Part shown: one piece after another, positions 1-8,155 of the stretch
How the letters are laid out: every line of letters starts with the position of its first letter
Numbering within the stretch: the stretch's first letter is position 1
Assembly: GCA_913019905.1 (NCBI GenBank)
Contig: CAJVZD010000046.1
Span: 1 to 38,021, forward strand
DNA length: 38,021 nucleotides
Direction of reading: 5' to 3'
DNA from: an uncultured Cellvibrionales bacterium
GTDB taxonomy: Bacteria > Pseudomonadota > Gammaproteobacteria > Pseudomonadales > Dasaniaceae
Position numbers and translations under genes: made by a program
Notes under the pieces: model-generated
What the model was told of the DNA's origin: nothing
Databases searched by the model: none
Seen by the model: only the letters and a program-made list of their open reading frames with translations

Positions 1-1
1 G

Positions 2-76
2 CCAATGCTGGATGAGATTGCCGCGCTAACGCTCGCAATGACTGAGCTTGTTAGTTTATGGATAGGCACTAGTTAG
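2..76 (+). CDS. Possible C-terminal end of an upstream gene (partial)
   Basis: An open frame enters from the left edge and stops at TAG 74-76, giving about 24 residues. It is followed by an 83-bp gap before the next gene. The piece is too short to assign to a family and could be chance. Confidence 0.25.
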   Translation, partial: PMLDEIAALTLAMTELVSLWIGTS

Positions 77-159
77 CATCATTCCTGCGTGTCTATTGGT
101 TTCGTCGCGACCACTTTGAATCTAGCCCTAACTGAACCAAGAAAAAAAAGGATAGAGCA

Positions 160-1362
160 TTGATTTACGATCTTATAATTGTAGGCGGCGGTCTCGCCGG
201 TTCCGCACTGGGGATTACCATGGCCAGGAATGGACGCTCGGTATTGATACTCGAGCGGGCAGCCGAATTTCGCGATCGAGTCAGGGGTGAGGTGCTCATG
301 CCTTGGGGTGTTGCCGAGGCAAAATTGTTGGATATACATTCACTGCTGTTAGACAGTTGTGGCACAGAAGTCAGTGGCTGGAGTAAGTACACAAACGAAG
401 GACAACTAATTAGTTGCCGTGATCTTCCTTCATCCAGCGCCAGTGGTAACGCCGCCATGGGTTTCTATCATCCAGAAATGCAGGAAGCGTTATTGAACGC
501 TGCATCGAAGGCTGGTGCTGAGGTTAAAACAGCTGCGAAGGTTACGAATGTTCAAAATCATGGGCAGTTAACAGTTACAGTAAGTGTTGGAAGTCGAGAG
601 GTCAACTACGAGGGCCGTCTTGTCGTCGGTGCCGATGGTCGCCAGAGTAATGTCCGACAGTGGGGCGGTTTTGGTTCTGAATCCGACCATAGTTCAATGT
701 ATTTTTCAGGTCTTCTTATAGAGGGACTCGATCTTAAAGAAGACTCGGCACATTTCATTGTCGATTCGGCAAGAGGACAGATGACGTCGACCTTTCCCAT
801 CGGAAATAACCAGTACCGTACCTATTTTGCACAAAATATCAGCGAATCATCCGTTGCCTTAAGTGGTTCAAAAAAAGTCCCCGACTTTCTCTCTGCGTGC
901 ACCGGAGCGGGAATGCCGGAAGAATGGTATCGTAATATTTCCATCAACGGACCGTTGGCGACTTTCGAATCAGCACCTAACTGGGTGGATCATCCGTTTA
1001 AAAACAATATTGCCTTGATTGGCGACGCGGCGGCTACGAGTGATCCCATCTGGGGCTGCGGCATGTCGTTGGGGTTGAGAGACGCACGCGTTTTGGCCGA
1101 ACATTTATTGGCCGGCGATGACTGGGCAGCTGCCGGTCATGAATACGCGGTACAGCACGATAGCTATTTTGGCGCGATCCATCGTATCGAGCAATGGATG
1201 ACGGAAGTCTTTCTCAGCCTTGGAGCAGAGGCTGATAGCCGCCGCAGTAAGGCAATGAGTCGAATCATGAAGGACCCAAGCCGAATGCCGGATGTGGTTG
1301 GTCTGGGACCGGAATCCCCCAGTGACGAGTTAGCCCGCGCTAGATTCTATGGTGAGGTATAG
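160..1362 (+). CDS. FAD-dependent monooxygenase / oxidoreductase (PHBH-type fold)
   Basis: A 400-residue flavoprotein. The N-terminal dinucleotide-binding motif GGGLAG is at residues 9-14, the GADGRQS motif (157-163) matches the family DG motif that contacts FAD and NADPH, and GDAA near 288-291 is the second FAD-binding motif. This order is typical of class A flavin monooxygenases and geranylgeranyl-reductase-like enzymes, and the length is normal. The start is TTG at 160, preceded by an A-rich stretch ending AAGGAT; the first in-frame ATG would remove the FAD motif. The substrate cannot be read from sequence. It is convergent with the aminotransferase downstream, with about 140 bp between, so it is probably monocistronic. 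Confidence 0.85.
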   Translation: MIYDLIIVGGGLAGSALGITMARNGRSVLILERAAEFRDRVRGEVLMPWGVAEAKLLDIHSLLLDSCGTEVSGWSKYTNEGQLISCRDLPSSSASGNAAMGFYHPEMQEALLNAASKAGAEVKTAAKVTNVQNHGQLTVTVSVGSREVNYEGRLVVGADGRQSNVRQWGGFGSESDHSSMYFSGLLIEGLDLKEDSAHFIVDSARGQMTSTFPIGNNQYRTYFAQNISESSVALSGSKKVPDFLSACTGAGMPEEWYRNISINGPLATFESAPNWVDHPFKNNIALIGDAAATSDPIWGCGMSLGLRDARVLAEHLLAGDDWAAAGHEYAVQHDSYFGAIHRIEQWMTEVFLSLGAEADSRRSKAMSRIMKDPSRMPDVVGLGPESPSDELARARFYGEV

Positions 1363-1501
1363 TGGTTTCCCTTAAAGAGGTTTTTGTTTGTCGACTCACA
1401 CTTAACAATGCGTGATTCCTGAGTTCTCCTAGCCTTTACTAACACTCTTCCATAGCTGTCTGATTATGGCTTGCGCGTTGGCAAAGGCTTCATTGCGTAC
1501 A

Positions 1502-2866
1502 CTAAAACATGTCTTGTTCCTTCATGATCAATAATACCTTTTTACTGGTCTCTACAAATTTTTCAGCATCTGCCTGGTCGTGTGCGGTTGAGAAAAAGAT
1601 CGTGTGGAGATCCGGTATGTAAACGCCATAGTGGCGCATATAGTTGCTGTAAACCACGTTTCGGAGCGTATGGGCGTTATCTTTGCCATCGCGGTAATGG
1701 GTGAACGGTTTATCTCCGAGGTAGGGTATAAACCAGGAATTTTCTCCGATCATATTTGCTGCGATACCGTTATCTTCGGCCCACTGGTTTAGTTCCTGTT
1801 TGGCCCAGGCGGTAAGCTCGTCCATCTTGCGGTAACTGTCCGGGTTGTCTCGCAAAAATTTTAATACCGCCGCGCCCGCCTGCATTGTGATCGGGTTTCC
1901 GCTGAACGTACCGACGGCGAAAACTTTTCGTTCGTTGGCGTCTTGTGCAATCTCTCCGGAAGAAATATAGGAGCTCATCGCTGCGGCAGAACCTGCCACG
2001 GCTCCGGCGGGAAACCCACCACCCATGATTTTTCCATAAGTGGCCAGGTCCGGAAGAATGTCATATTTTTCCTGCCCGCCACCGTAGCCACAGCGAAATC
2101 CGGAGATGACTTCATCAAACATTAATAATATGCCGCACTCGCTGGTGACTTCTCTTAACTGTTGCAGAAATCTCTGCATGTTGACCGGGTAACCGCTGGG
2201 CACTGGCTCGATGATGACAACTGCCAGGTCATCTTTAAATTGCCGAATACGTTCGATACTTTCATCACAGTTATAGGCAAGTTTTAGAATGTTTTCTGTG
2301 ATGTTTTCTGGAATGCCGTTGCAGTCAGTACTTGCCTCGGGGGCGTGAGCCGGACCGGTACCGGATGAGATGGGGCTGCCGACAAGCGCATAGTCATGCA
2401 CGCCGTGATAACCGCCTTCGAATGTGGCGATTGTCGACCGTCCCGTTGTGGCGCGGGCGATTTTAATCGCCATCATGGTGGCTTCGGTGCCCGAGTTGCA
2501 AAATGCAACTCTTTCGGCACAGGGAATGGCTTCACACATTTCTTCAGCCATCAAAACTTCGTGCTCGTTAGCAATGGCATAGGTAGTGCCATTGCATACC
2601 GCTTTTTGGACCGCGTCTACGGTCACGTCCGGGGCATGACCAAGGATGAGCGGGCCGTATCCCATCGTCATATCCAGATATTCATTGCCGTCGACATCCC
2701 ATATTTTCGAACCCTTAGCGTGGTCTACAAATATGACATTTGCAGGAAATCGATAGGGGCCGGTAACCATGGACGAAAGGAGTTTGTCCTTAGCACGTTC
2801 CAGCAATCGATTTGAGTTTGGTATTTTGTTGCTGGTGGCGGTAAACAGCTCGTCGTATTCAATCAT
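1502..2866 (-). CDS. Class III PLP aminotransferase, glutamate-1-semialdehyde 2,1-aminomutase-like
   Basis: A 454-residue PLP enzyme. NSGTEA (124-129) binds the cofactor phosphate, YHG (153-155) stacks on the ring, DE (251-252) contacts the pyridine nitrogen, and Lys279 in YGKIMGGGFP is the Schiff-base lysine. The KIMGGGFP context is that of the HemL-like subfamily, which includes both tetrapyrrole-pathway aminomutase and catabolic or secondary-metabolism aminotransferases. No haem-pathway gene is nearby and the divergent neighbour is an AraC regulator, so I favour a specialised aminotransferase over housekeeping HemL. The start ATG is 320 bp from the regulator, with a tandem repeat between. 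Confidence 0.85.
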   Translation of the reverse strand: MIEYDELFTATSNKIPNSNRLLERAKDKLLSSMVTGPYRFPANVIFVDHAKGSKIWDVDGNEYLDMTMGYGPLILGHAPDVTVDAVQKAVCNGTTYAIANEHEVLMAEEMCEAIPCAERVAFCNSGTEATMMAIKIARATTGRSTIATFEGGYHGVHDYALVGSPISSGTGPAHAPEASTDCNGIPENITENILKLAYNCDESIERIRQFKDDLAVVIIEPVPSGYPVNMQRFLQQLREVTSECGILLMFDEVISGFRCGYGGGQEKYDILPDLATYGKIMGGGFPAGAVAGSAAAMSSYISSGEIAQDANERKVFAVGTFSGNPITMQAGAAVLKFLRDNPDSYRKMDELTAWAKQELNQWAEDNGIAANMIGENSWFIPYLGDKPFTHYRDGKDNAHTLRNVVYSNYMRHYGVYIPDLHTIFFSTAHDQADAEKFVETSKKVLLIMKEQDMF

Positions 2867-3032
2867 CAGTTTTTACCTACGTTGGTTCGTGGAAGTGGAC
2901 GCGTGCCAGAGGAGCTAATATATGGGACGACAGCGTCGAGCGATTGACTTTTTACGCCAACGGGTTGACACTTTAGGCCAATCTGATGAGGCTGAGGCTA
3001 CTCGGGCAGAATTTAGAATCTGCAATACAGGC

Positions 3033-3180
3033 GCTGGTTTGAATACGATGTTTTGGAAAAATGGATTGGAAGCACTGGTTTGAATACACGGCTTTGAAAG
3101 CACGGCTTTGAATAGACAGCTTTGAATACACGGGTTTGGAAACAATGGATTGGGAATTTGTATTTAGAGATTTGGAAATA
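3033..3180 (+). repeat. Degenerate 14-bp tandem repeat, about 10 units
   Basis: Successive 14-bp units resemble CGGCTTTGAATACA, for example at 3075-3088, 3089-3102, 3103-3116, 3117-3130 and 3131-3144, with more diverged units on both sides. The array ends directly before the AraC-family start codon at 3186. It may hold regulator-binding or slippage-prone sequence; no palindromic spacer/repeat structure is present. Confidence 0.75.
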
Positions 3181-3185
3181 GAAAA

Positions 3186-4205
3186 ATGAGACTAAAGGCC
3201 CACACCACTTCTGTGCTTACTCGTTGGTTGGCAGAGTATTTGTTAGCCAACGGCGGTATTTCCCTCGCAGAAGTTCTCGAGTCCGTTTCGCTGCCGACCG
3301 ACTCGCGGATAAGTGCCTTGTATAACTTGAATTTACCCCAGTACTTAACATTGCTTAACTGGGCCGCGTTGCGACTCGGTGATCCGGATTTTGGCCTGAA
3401 CCTAGCGAAACAAACACCTAATGATGCTTTTGGCACAGTGGGTGTTTTCATACGTCACTCCGAAACCTTGCGGGAACATTTTCAATCACTGCAACAATTT
3501 GGCTTGTTATTTTGCAATTGCATGGGATTTAAATTTATTGAGGGGCCGGTAACCAGTCAGTTAGAATACCGAATACTTTTACCGACGGTTGCGGATAGTC
3601 GCCACGATAACGAGTATACGCTCGCCTTGCTCACCCACTTTATTCGGATGCATACTGGCCGGCAGTGGTGTCCACGAAAAGTCAGTTTTTCACATTTAGA
3701 ACCAGCGAATACTGACATTCACAAAGAACTGTTTGGTGATCATGTTTCTTTTGAACAAGCCGTGACCAGTTTTACTATTGAGACTAAAATTCTGGATACG
3801 CCAATCAGTGAATCCAATCCTCTGCTATTGTCCTCTCTCAGAGAACAAGTGCAAAGTATTATCGACAATGCCCAGAGGCATCACTATTTGGTTAGCCAAT
3901 TGCGTTCGTTTATTGCCACCACCTTAAGTACAGTCAATTGTAATGCTGAATATGCCGCACGCCATGTACTGTTATCAAAACGTTCGATGACCCGACACTT
4001 AACGGAATTGGGAACAAGTTTTCGTCAAATAAAACAGAATGTCATACAGGAGATGGCGAAAAGTGCCTTAATTGAATCTGATTCCTCCATTATTGAAATT
4101 GCGCTCCATCTTGGATTCTCCGAGACGAGTGCCTTTGATCGCAGTTTCAAACGGATGACGGGATATGCCCCACAAGAATACCGTCAGAAAGTGTCAAGTC
4201 GCTAG
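3186..4205 (+). CDS. AraC/XylS-family transcriptional regulator
   Basis: A 339-residue regulator. The N-terminal two thirds resemble the arabinose_bd/OruR-type effector domain. The C-terminal region has two helix-turn-helix motifs: about 256-276 (contains LSKRSMTRHL) and about 301-326 (contains IALHLGFSETSAFDRSFKRMTG), the second being the conserved AraC signature. Length and architecture are normal for the group of about 340 residues. The gene is divergent from the class III aminotransferase and is preceded immediately by the 14-bp repeat array, so regulation of that aminotransferase or of itself through the shared region is the natural hypothesis. The effector is unknown. Confidence 0.9.
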   Translation: MRLKAHTTSVLTRWLAEYLLANGGISLAEVLESVSLPTDSRISALYNLNLPQYLTLLNWAALRLGDPDFGLNLAKQTPNDAFGTVGVFIRHSETLREHFQSLQQFGLLFCNCMGFKFIEGPVTSQLEYRILLPTVADSRHDNEYTLALLTHFIRMHTGRQWCPRKVSFSHLEPANTDIHKELFGDHVSFEQAVTSFTIETKILDTPISESNPLLLSSLREQVQSIIDNAQRHHYLVSQLRSFIATTLSTVNCNAEYAARHVLLSKRSMTRHLTELGTSFRQIKQNVIQEMAKSALIESDSSIIEIALHLGFSETSAFDRSFKRMTGYAPQEYRQKVSSR

Positions 4206-4376
4206 AGCTGCGATAACTGTATTGCTTGACGCCTATTGCCTGTTACCTCGGACGCTTGGTTTCGAAGAAATACTTAACTTCGAAAAAACGAAAACTACAT
4301 AACGATCGCGCGAATTCTATCTCCGTCCAGATGATTTCCCTCGCGAAGGCAATAAACCTCCGGACAATGTATGTTT

Positions 4377-5339
4377 TTATCTTAGTTTGTTGTCAAAAAA
4401 TTCTTTAACTAATATTTTCGTTTGTTTGTGGGCGATGACATTCCCCTCAACTGTCCCACCATTCGCAAACGTATCATCTGGCTGCGACAAATATCCTGGT
4501 CGATGGCCGGCATTTTCAAATACGACATTGTTGACACTAAATGTAGAGTTTGAATCTTTTACAGTGTTTACAAGAATGTCTGCCATAGGGGCGCTTGGCC
4601 ATTGTTGGTCGTCAGAGCCTGAAATCAATAAAAGATGAGCGTCTATTTCGTCGACGGGTAGCCGAGTTTGATCAATAGAGTCCAGGTCGTGCAAGGCGTT
4701 TTCGAACATGGGCCTGGTTTTAATCAGTTTTTTTTCTAATAGTATCTTTGATAACCACACTGCTCCGTCCCGTATGCCCATATTTAGAAACGGAAGAGGG
4801 GTGTTTTTCCATGTCCAGGCCGACTCGTTGTAACCTTGCCAACCGGGGCCAGACCAAACCACTGCACTAGGAGAGCGTAAGACTACCGCTTCGACTAAGG
4901 GATTATAGTGTGACGTCAATATCGCAGCTTCCGTTCCTCTGGAATGGCCAAATACTCCGGTTTTTCCGGGTGTCACCGACGGATGATTATTCAGCCAGTG
5001 GATCGCTGTGTTGAAATACTCGATGGGTATTTTTACCAAATTGGCAGGTAGTCCTTGTCCCCCAAAATATCGGACATTAAACACAACGAAACCAGCTGCA
5101 GAAAGCCATTGGGCATCTTGGTTTTCATATCCTCCTCCCGAACCGCCCAATAGAAGAATAGCTGGGTTAGAATTAAGTGAATCGGGAAGCCACAATCTAC
5201 CAACAAGAGAGTTTTCGCTAATGTCTTCAAATTCTCCGCTATTTTGTTCGGCGATCGAAAAATTTGTAGTGAAGCCCAGCAGTAAAAATAAAATACAAAG
5301 CCTTTTCATTCCCGACAATAGACAGGTGAGTTTAGTCAT
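4377..5339 (-). CDS. Secreted alpha/beta hydrolase, acyl-CoA thioesterase/BAAT C-terminal-like
   Basis: An alpha/beta-hydrolase fold protein of about 320 residues. The nucleophile elbow GHSRG (Ser about 133) follows a LGGSGGG oxyanion-type loop. Late in the chain LLLISGSDDQQWPS supplies the probable acid and NAGH the catalytic His, in the order seen in BAAT/acyl-CoA thioester hydrolase C-terminal domains. A hydrophobic N-terminal stretch (CILFLLLGF) is followed by polar sequence, which indicates a signal peptide and periplasmic location. Start: an ATG at 5360 has no ribosome site, while the ATG at 5339 has AAAGGG 11 nt upstream and is preferred; an ATG at 5309 would also leave a signal peptide. 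The substrate is unknown. Confidence 0.8.
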   Translation of the reverse strand: MTKLTCLLSGMKRLCILFLLLGFTTNFSIAEQNSGEFEDISENSLVGRLWLPDSLNSNPAILLLGGSGGGYENQDAQWLSAAGFVVFNVRYFGGQGLPANLVKIPIEYFNTAIHWLNNHPSVTPGKTGVFGHSRGTEAAILTSHYNPLVEAVVLRSPSAVVWSGPGWQGYNESAWTWKNTPLPFLNMGIRDGAVWLSKILLEKKLIKTRPMFENALHDLDSIDQTRLPVDEIDAHLLLISGSDDQQWPSAPMADILVNTVKDSNSTFSVNNVVFENAGHRPGYLSQPDDTFANGGTVEGNVIAHKQTKILVKEFFDNKLR

Positions 5340-5360
5340 AAAATGTGTAGCCCTTTGCAT

Positions 5361-5975
5361 TGTTCGCTAATAGTTATGATACTTAACTATTCTAGTTTGT
5401 GAGGTATATCTTATGTGATTTTTATTCTTATTCGAATAGAGATCTCATTGACCTCGATTTTTTCGTGCGCGAGTAAATAGGATTCATTAAGAGTTAAGTG
5501 TTAAAACGAATGTCCGTAATTTCGCTTACTTGTATATATATGTTACATGCTTACAGAAATCAACGTGGTCGCGCTATAGTGTGTACGACACTGATTAGTA
5601 TGGAATTTGAGCGAAAAATTTCGAAATAAATCGAAAGGATTGTAACTAGATGGCCACGTCGCGTTATTACATTGTATGATCAAATCGCTTGGTTCGGTTA
5701 TTTTACGATGAGCAGTATATTTTCACCGATCGAAGTTCAGCGGAGTATCTACCTGTCTCTTAAGTTCAGAGAAAATGCTCCGGCAGAACAGGCCCGAGTT
5801 AATTTGATTATGCTTTTAGCCTAGGGTCCAACAGACCTGCGGCACCACCTAAGGTGGCAATATCTATGAGTAGTCGCTGAGTGGGTATTTTTGAGGCGGC
5901 GCAAGCACTCGCCGCAACAGCGAACCTGTATTGTGCACCAGATAATTTTTAACAATAATAAGGCAATTGACTCTG
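5361..5975 (+). other. Long intergenic region / structured leader before the Nramp-like gene
   Basis: About 600 bp carries no convincing gene. Near the Nramp-like start it contains two clear hairpins: CCACC/GGTGG at 5845-5857 (3-nt loop) and GCGGCG/CGCCGC at 5896-5915 (8-nt loop). They could form a leader RNA. I could not match the region to a known riboswitch consensus. The AT-rich stretch 5400-5680 shows nothing I can name. Confidence 0.4.
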
Positions 5976-7196
5976 ATGAAGATTCCAAAAATTGGTCCAG
6001 CCGTTTTAGTAACCGCCGCCTTTATTGGTCCAGGAACAGTAATTACGGCATCGTTGGCAGGAGCAAATTACGGCTTCAGTTTACTCTGGGCACTTTTGTT
6101 TGCCATCATCGCTACCATTATTTTACAGGAAATGGCCGCTCGGCTTGGCGTCGTGACTCAGCAGGGCTTGGGCGAAAATATTCGAAGTACGTTTAAGCAG
6201 CCGGTTTTAAGAGCGGCTGCTATCGTATTGGTCGTCAGTGCAATAGTCGTTGGCAACGGTGCCTATCAAAGCGGTAACATATCCGGTGCGAGTCTGGGGC
6301 TGGCCAGTTTAATAGAATTCGACAGTATGTTTGGAATGGAGTCAGCCGTTTTGTGGCCGTTGATTATTGGCGCAATCGCATTCTTGTTGTTGTGGACCGG
6401 CAGCTACAAAGTGATAGAAAAGGCTCTCATTGTTTTGGTGGTTTTTATGAGTATCGCCTTTTTACTGACAATGGTGATTGCGAGGCCCGATTTCTCACAG
6501 TTGTTTTCAGGTTTACTGGTTCCAAGGATCCCTGGGGGTGCGAGCCTAACGGTAATCGCACTGATTGGAACAACGGTCGTTCCCTATAATCTGTTTATGC
6601 ATTCAGCGAGTGCGAGTCAAAAATGGCAATCAGCAGATCAATTGCCCGAGGCCCGCAAGGACTTATTGTTTTCCATTCCGCTCGGCGGTCTTATTTCTAT
6701 CGCTATCGTATCTACCGCAGCTACTGCCTTTTTTGGAAAGCCATTTGTGCCAACAAGCGTCGCTGATTTGGCCCCTGCACTGCAGCCCATTGCCGGTGAC
6801 ATGGCGAAAACCTTGATGGCTAGTGGTCTATTTGCTGCTGGTATATCTTCTGCTGTTACAGCACCGTTAGCTGCCGCATATGCATTGAGTGGAATTATGG
6901 ATCTAAATAAGAAGCTAGATTCGATTCAGTTTAAATCGATCTGGGCGAGCATATTAATTATTGGTGTTATTGTTTCTAGTCTTGGATATCGCCCTATCAA
7001 TATAATCTTGTTCGCCCAAATTGCGAATGGCATCCTACTGCCGGTCGTTACTGTATTTTTATTATGGCTAATGAATACTGAAAAATTGGGTGATTATCGT
7101 AACAATTCGCTGCAGAACGTTCTCGGTGCAGCAGTACTTTTGATCACGCTGATGTTGAGCACTCGCAGTTTGATGTCGGCATTTGGATTGTTATAA
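5976..7196 (+). CDS. Nramp-family transporter with atypical metal-binding motifs
   Basis: A polytopic membrane protein of 406 residues with roughly 11 hydrophobic segments and the Nramp layout. In canonical Nramp proteins TM1 carries DPGN and TM6 carries MPH, together forming the Mn/Fe site. Here the equivalent positions read GPGT (18-21) and VVPYN (201-205), so Asp, Asn, Met and His are all changed. The flanking family sequence, such as LWALLFAIIATIILQEMAARLG, is intact, so this is a functional-looking divergent clade rather than a decaying gene. Start: TTG at 5967 is only 3 nt from AAGG, so the ATG at 5976 is preferred. The transported substrate is uncertain and need not be manganese. Confidence 0.8.
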   Translation: MKIPKIGPAVLVTAAFIGPGTVITASLAGANYGFSLLWALLFAIIATIILQEMAARLGVVTQQGLGENIRSTFKQPVLRAAAIVLVVSAIVVGNGAYQSGNISGASLGLASLIEFDSMFGMESAVLWPLIIGAIAFLLLWTGSYKVIEKALIVLVVFMSIAFLLTMVIARPDFSQLFSGLLVPRIPGGASLTVIALIGTTVVPYNLFMHSASASQKWQSADQLPEARKDLLFSIPLGGLISIAIVSTAATAFFGKPFVPTSVADLAPALQPIAGDMAKTLMASGLFAAGISSAVTAPLAAAYALSGIMDLNKKLDSIQFKSIWASILIIGVIVSSLGYRPINIILFAQIANGILLPVVTVFLLWLMNTEKLGDYRNNSLQNVLGAAVLLITLMLSTRSLMSAFGLL

Positions 7197-7332
7197 CATG
7201 TTTGATGCGCTGGGTTAGCCAATGCAGGCGACCCTGCTTGAACTGACACTGTCGAGATAAATCCTTGGAAGGATAACATATTGACAGCCTAGTTAATTTC
7301 ACAAGTAACCGTGACCGACAAAAGGAAAGACA

Positions 7333-7992
7333 ATGATTAAGCTATATGGCATGCCTCTCTCACCGTTTGCCCGCAAAGTGTTGCTGGTGCTCGACTACAA
7401 AGAACTTGAATACGAAAACATACCGACTTTTCCTGCCGACGAATCCCCCGAGTTTCGCGCCATCAGTCCGCTGGGGAAGGTCCCCGTTCTGGACCACGAT
7501 GGATTCATCCTGCCGGATACCAGCGTGATCAGCCGGTATCTCGATCGAATTGCGCCTGAAAAGAGTCTCTATCCGGAGGATCCGAAGCTCGAAGCGACCG
7601 CCTGCTGGCTGGAGGAATACGCCGACTCGAAGCTTATAGAGAATTGCGCCGGGCTGTTTCGGCAGCGGCTGATTAATCCCAAGTTCTTTAATGAGCCCAC
7701 TGACGAGGAGGTGGTGCAGAGCATTCTCACAGAGGGTATGCCGCAGTGCCTCGACTATCTCGAGTCGGTGACCCCGGAATCAGGTTATCTGGTAGGAGAC
7801 AGTCTCAGTATTGCCGACATCGCCGTGACCACCTGTTTCATTCAGGCTCGATATGGCGGCTTCGATGTGGATAGCGCAGTGGCGCCAAAGTTACGCAACT
7901 ACCTCGACCGGGCCTTTGCGGCGCCGCTGGTCGTGAAACGGCTTGAGTCTGAAAAGGCTGTCGTGAACGCAATTGCGCCGGATCTGTTGTAA
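7333..7992 (+). CDS. Glutathione S-transferase family protein
   Basis: A 219-residue cytosolic protein. The N-terminal thioredoxin-like domain (about 1-80) begins with KLYGMPLSPFARK, carries the cis-Pro motif GKVPVLD, and has DTSVI as the glutathione gamma-glutamyl contact. The all-helical C-terminal domain contains YLVGDSLSIADIA, the N-capping/hydrophobic-staple region conserved in the family. Ser10 is the likely activating residue. A good ribosome site (AAAGGAAAG) precedes the ATG. The gene is noticeably more GC-rich than the flanking spacers. The substrate is unknown; a detoxification role is the family default. Confidence 0.9.
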   Translation: MIKLYGMPLSPFARKVLLVLDYKELEYENIPTFPADESPEFRAISPLGKVPVLDHDGFILPDTSVISRYLDRIAPEKSLYPEDPKLEATACWLEEYADSKLIENCAGLFRQRLINPKFFNEPTDEEVVQSILTEGMPQCLDYLESVTPESGYLVGDSLSIADIAVTTCFIQARYGGFDVDSAVAPKLRNYLDRAFAAPLVVKRLESEKAVVNAIAPDLL

Positions 7993-8155
7993 GCCTCGAA
8001 CCGGTCAGATACCGTCGGTTGCCGCTGTGCGGCCGGCGATCCAGCCGGAATACAACTCACGTTGAAAAGCCGGTAGTTCCTGGGTATGGACACGACCTGC
8101 AGCGCAGACACTTTTTTATCCTAAAGTTTCAGTGTTAGTGATCGTCGTCTTGGGT

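Noticed and set aside
2396..2815. A 139-residue plus-strand ORF antisense to the aminotransferase.
   Set aside because: It is a shadow of the conserved aminotransferase codons and has no start signals.
3033..3180. A CRISPR-like array.
   Set aside because: Units are contiguous 14-bp tandem repeats with no spacers and no cas genes nearby.
5810..5915. Possible ykkC-type riboswitch upstream of the Nramp-like gene (CTAGGGTCC is present).
   Set aside because: The rest of the ykkC consensus (for example GGTCCGAGAG and the downstream GGGA/CCCGGG elements) is absent, so only a generic structured leader is reported.
5891..6196. A 101-residue plus-strand ORF overlapping the Nramp-like gene start.
   Set aside because: It lies in another frame over the transporter and its leader, has no ribosome site and no protein features.
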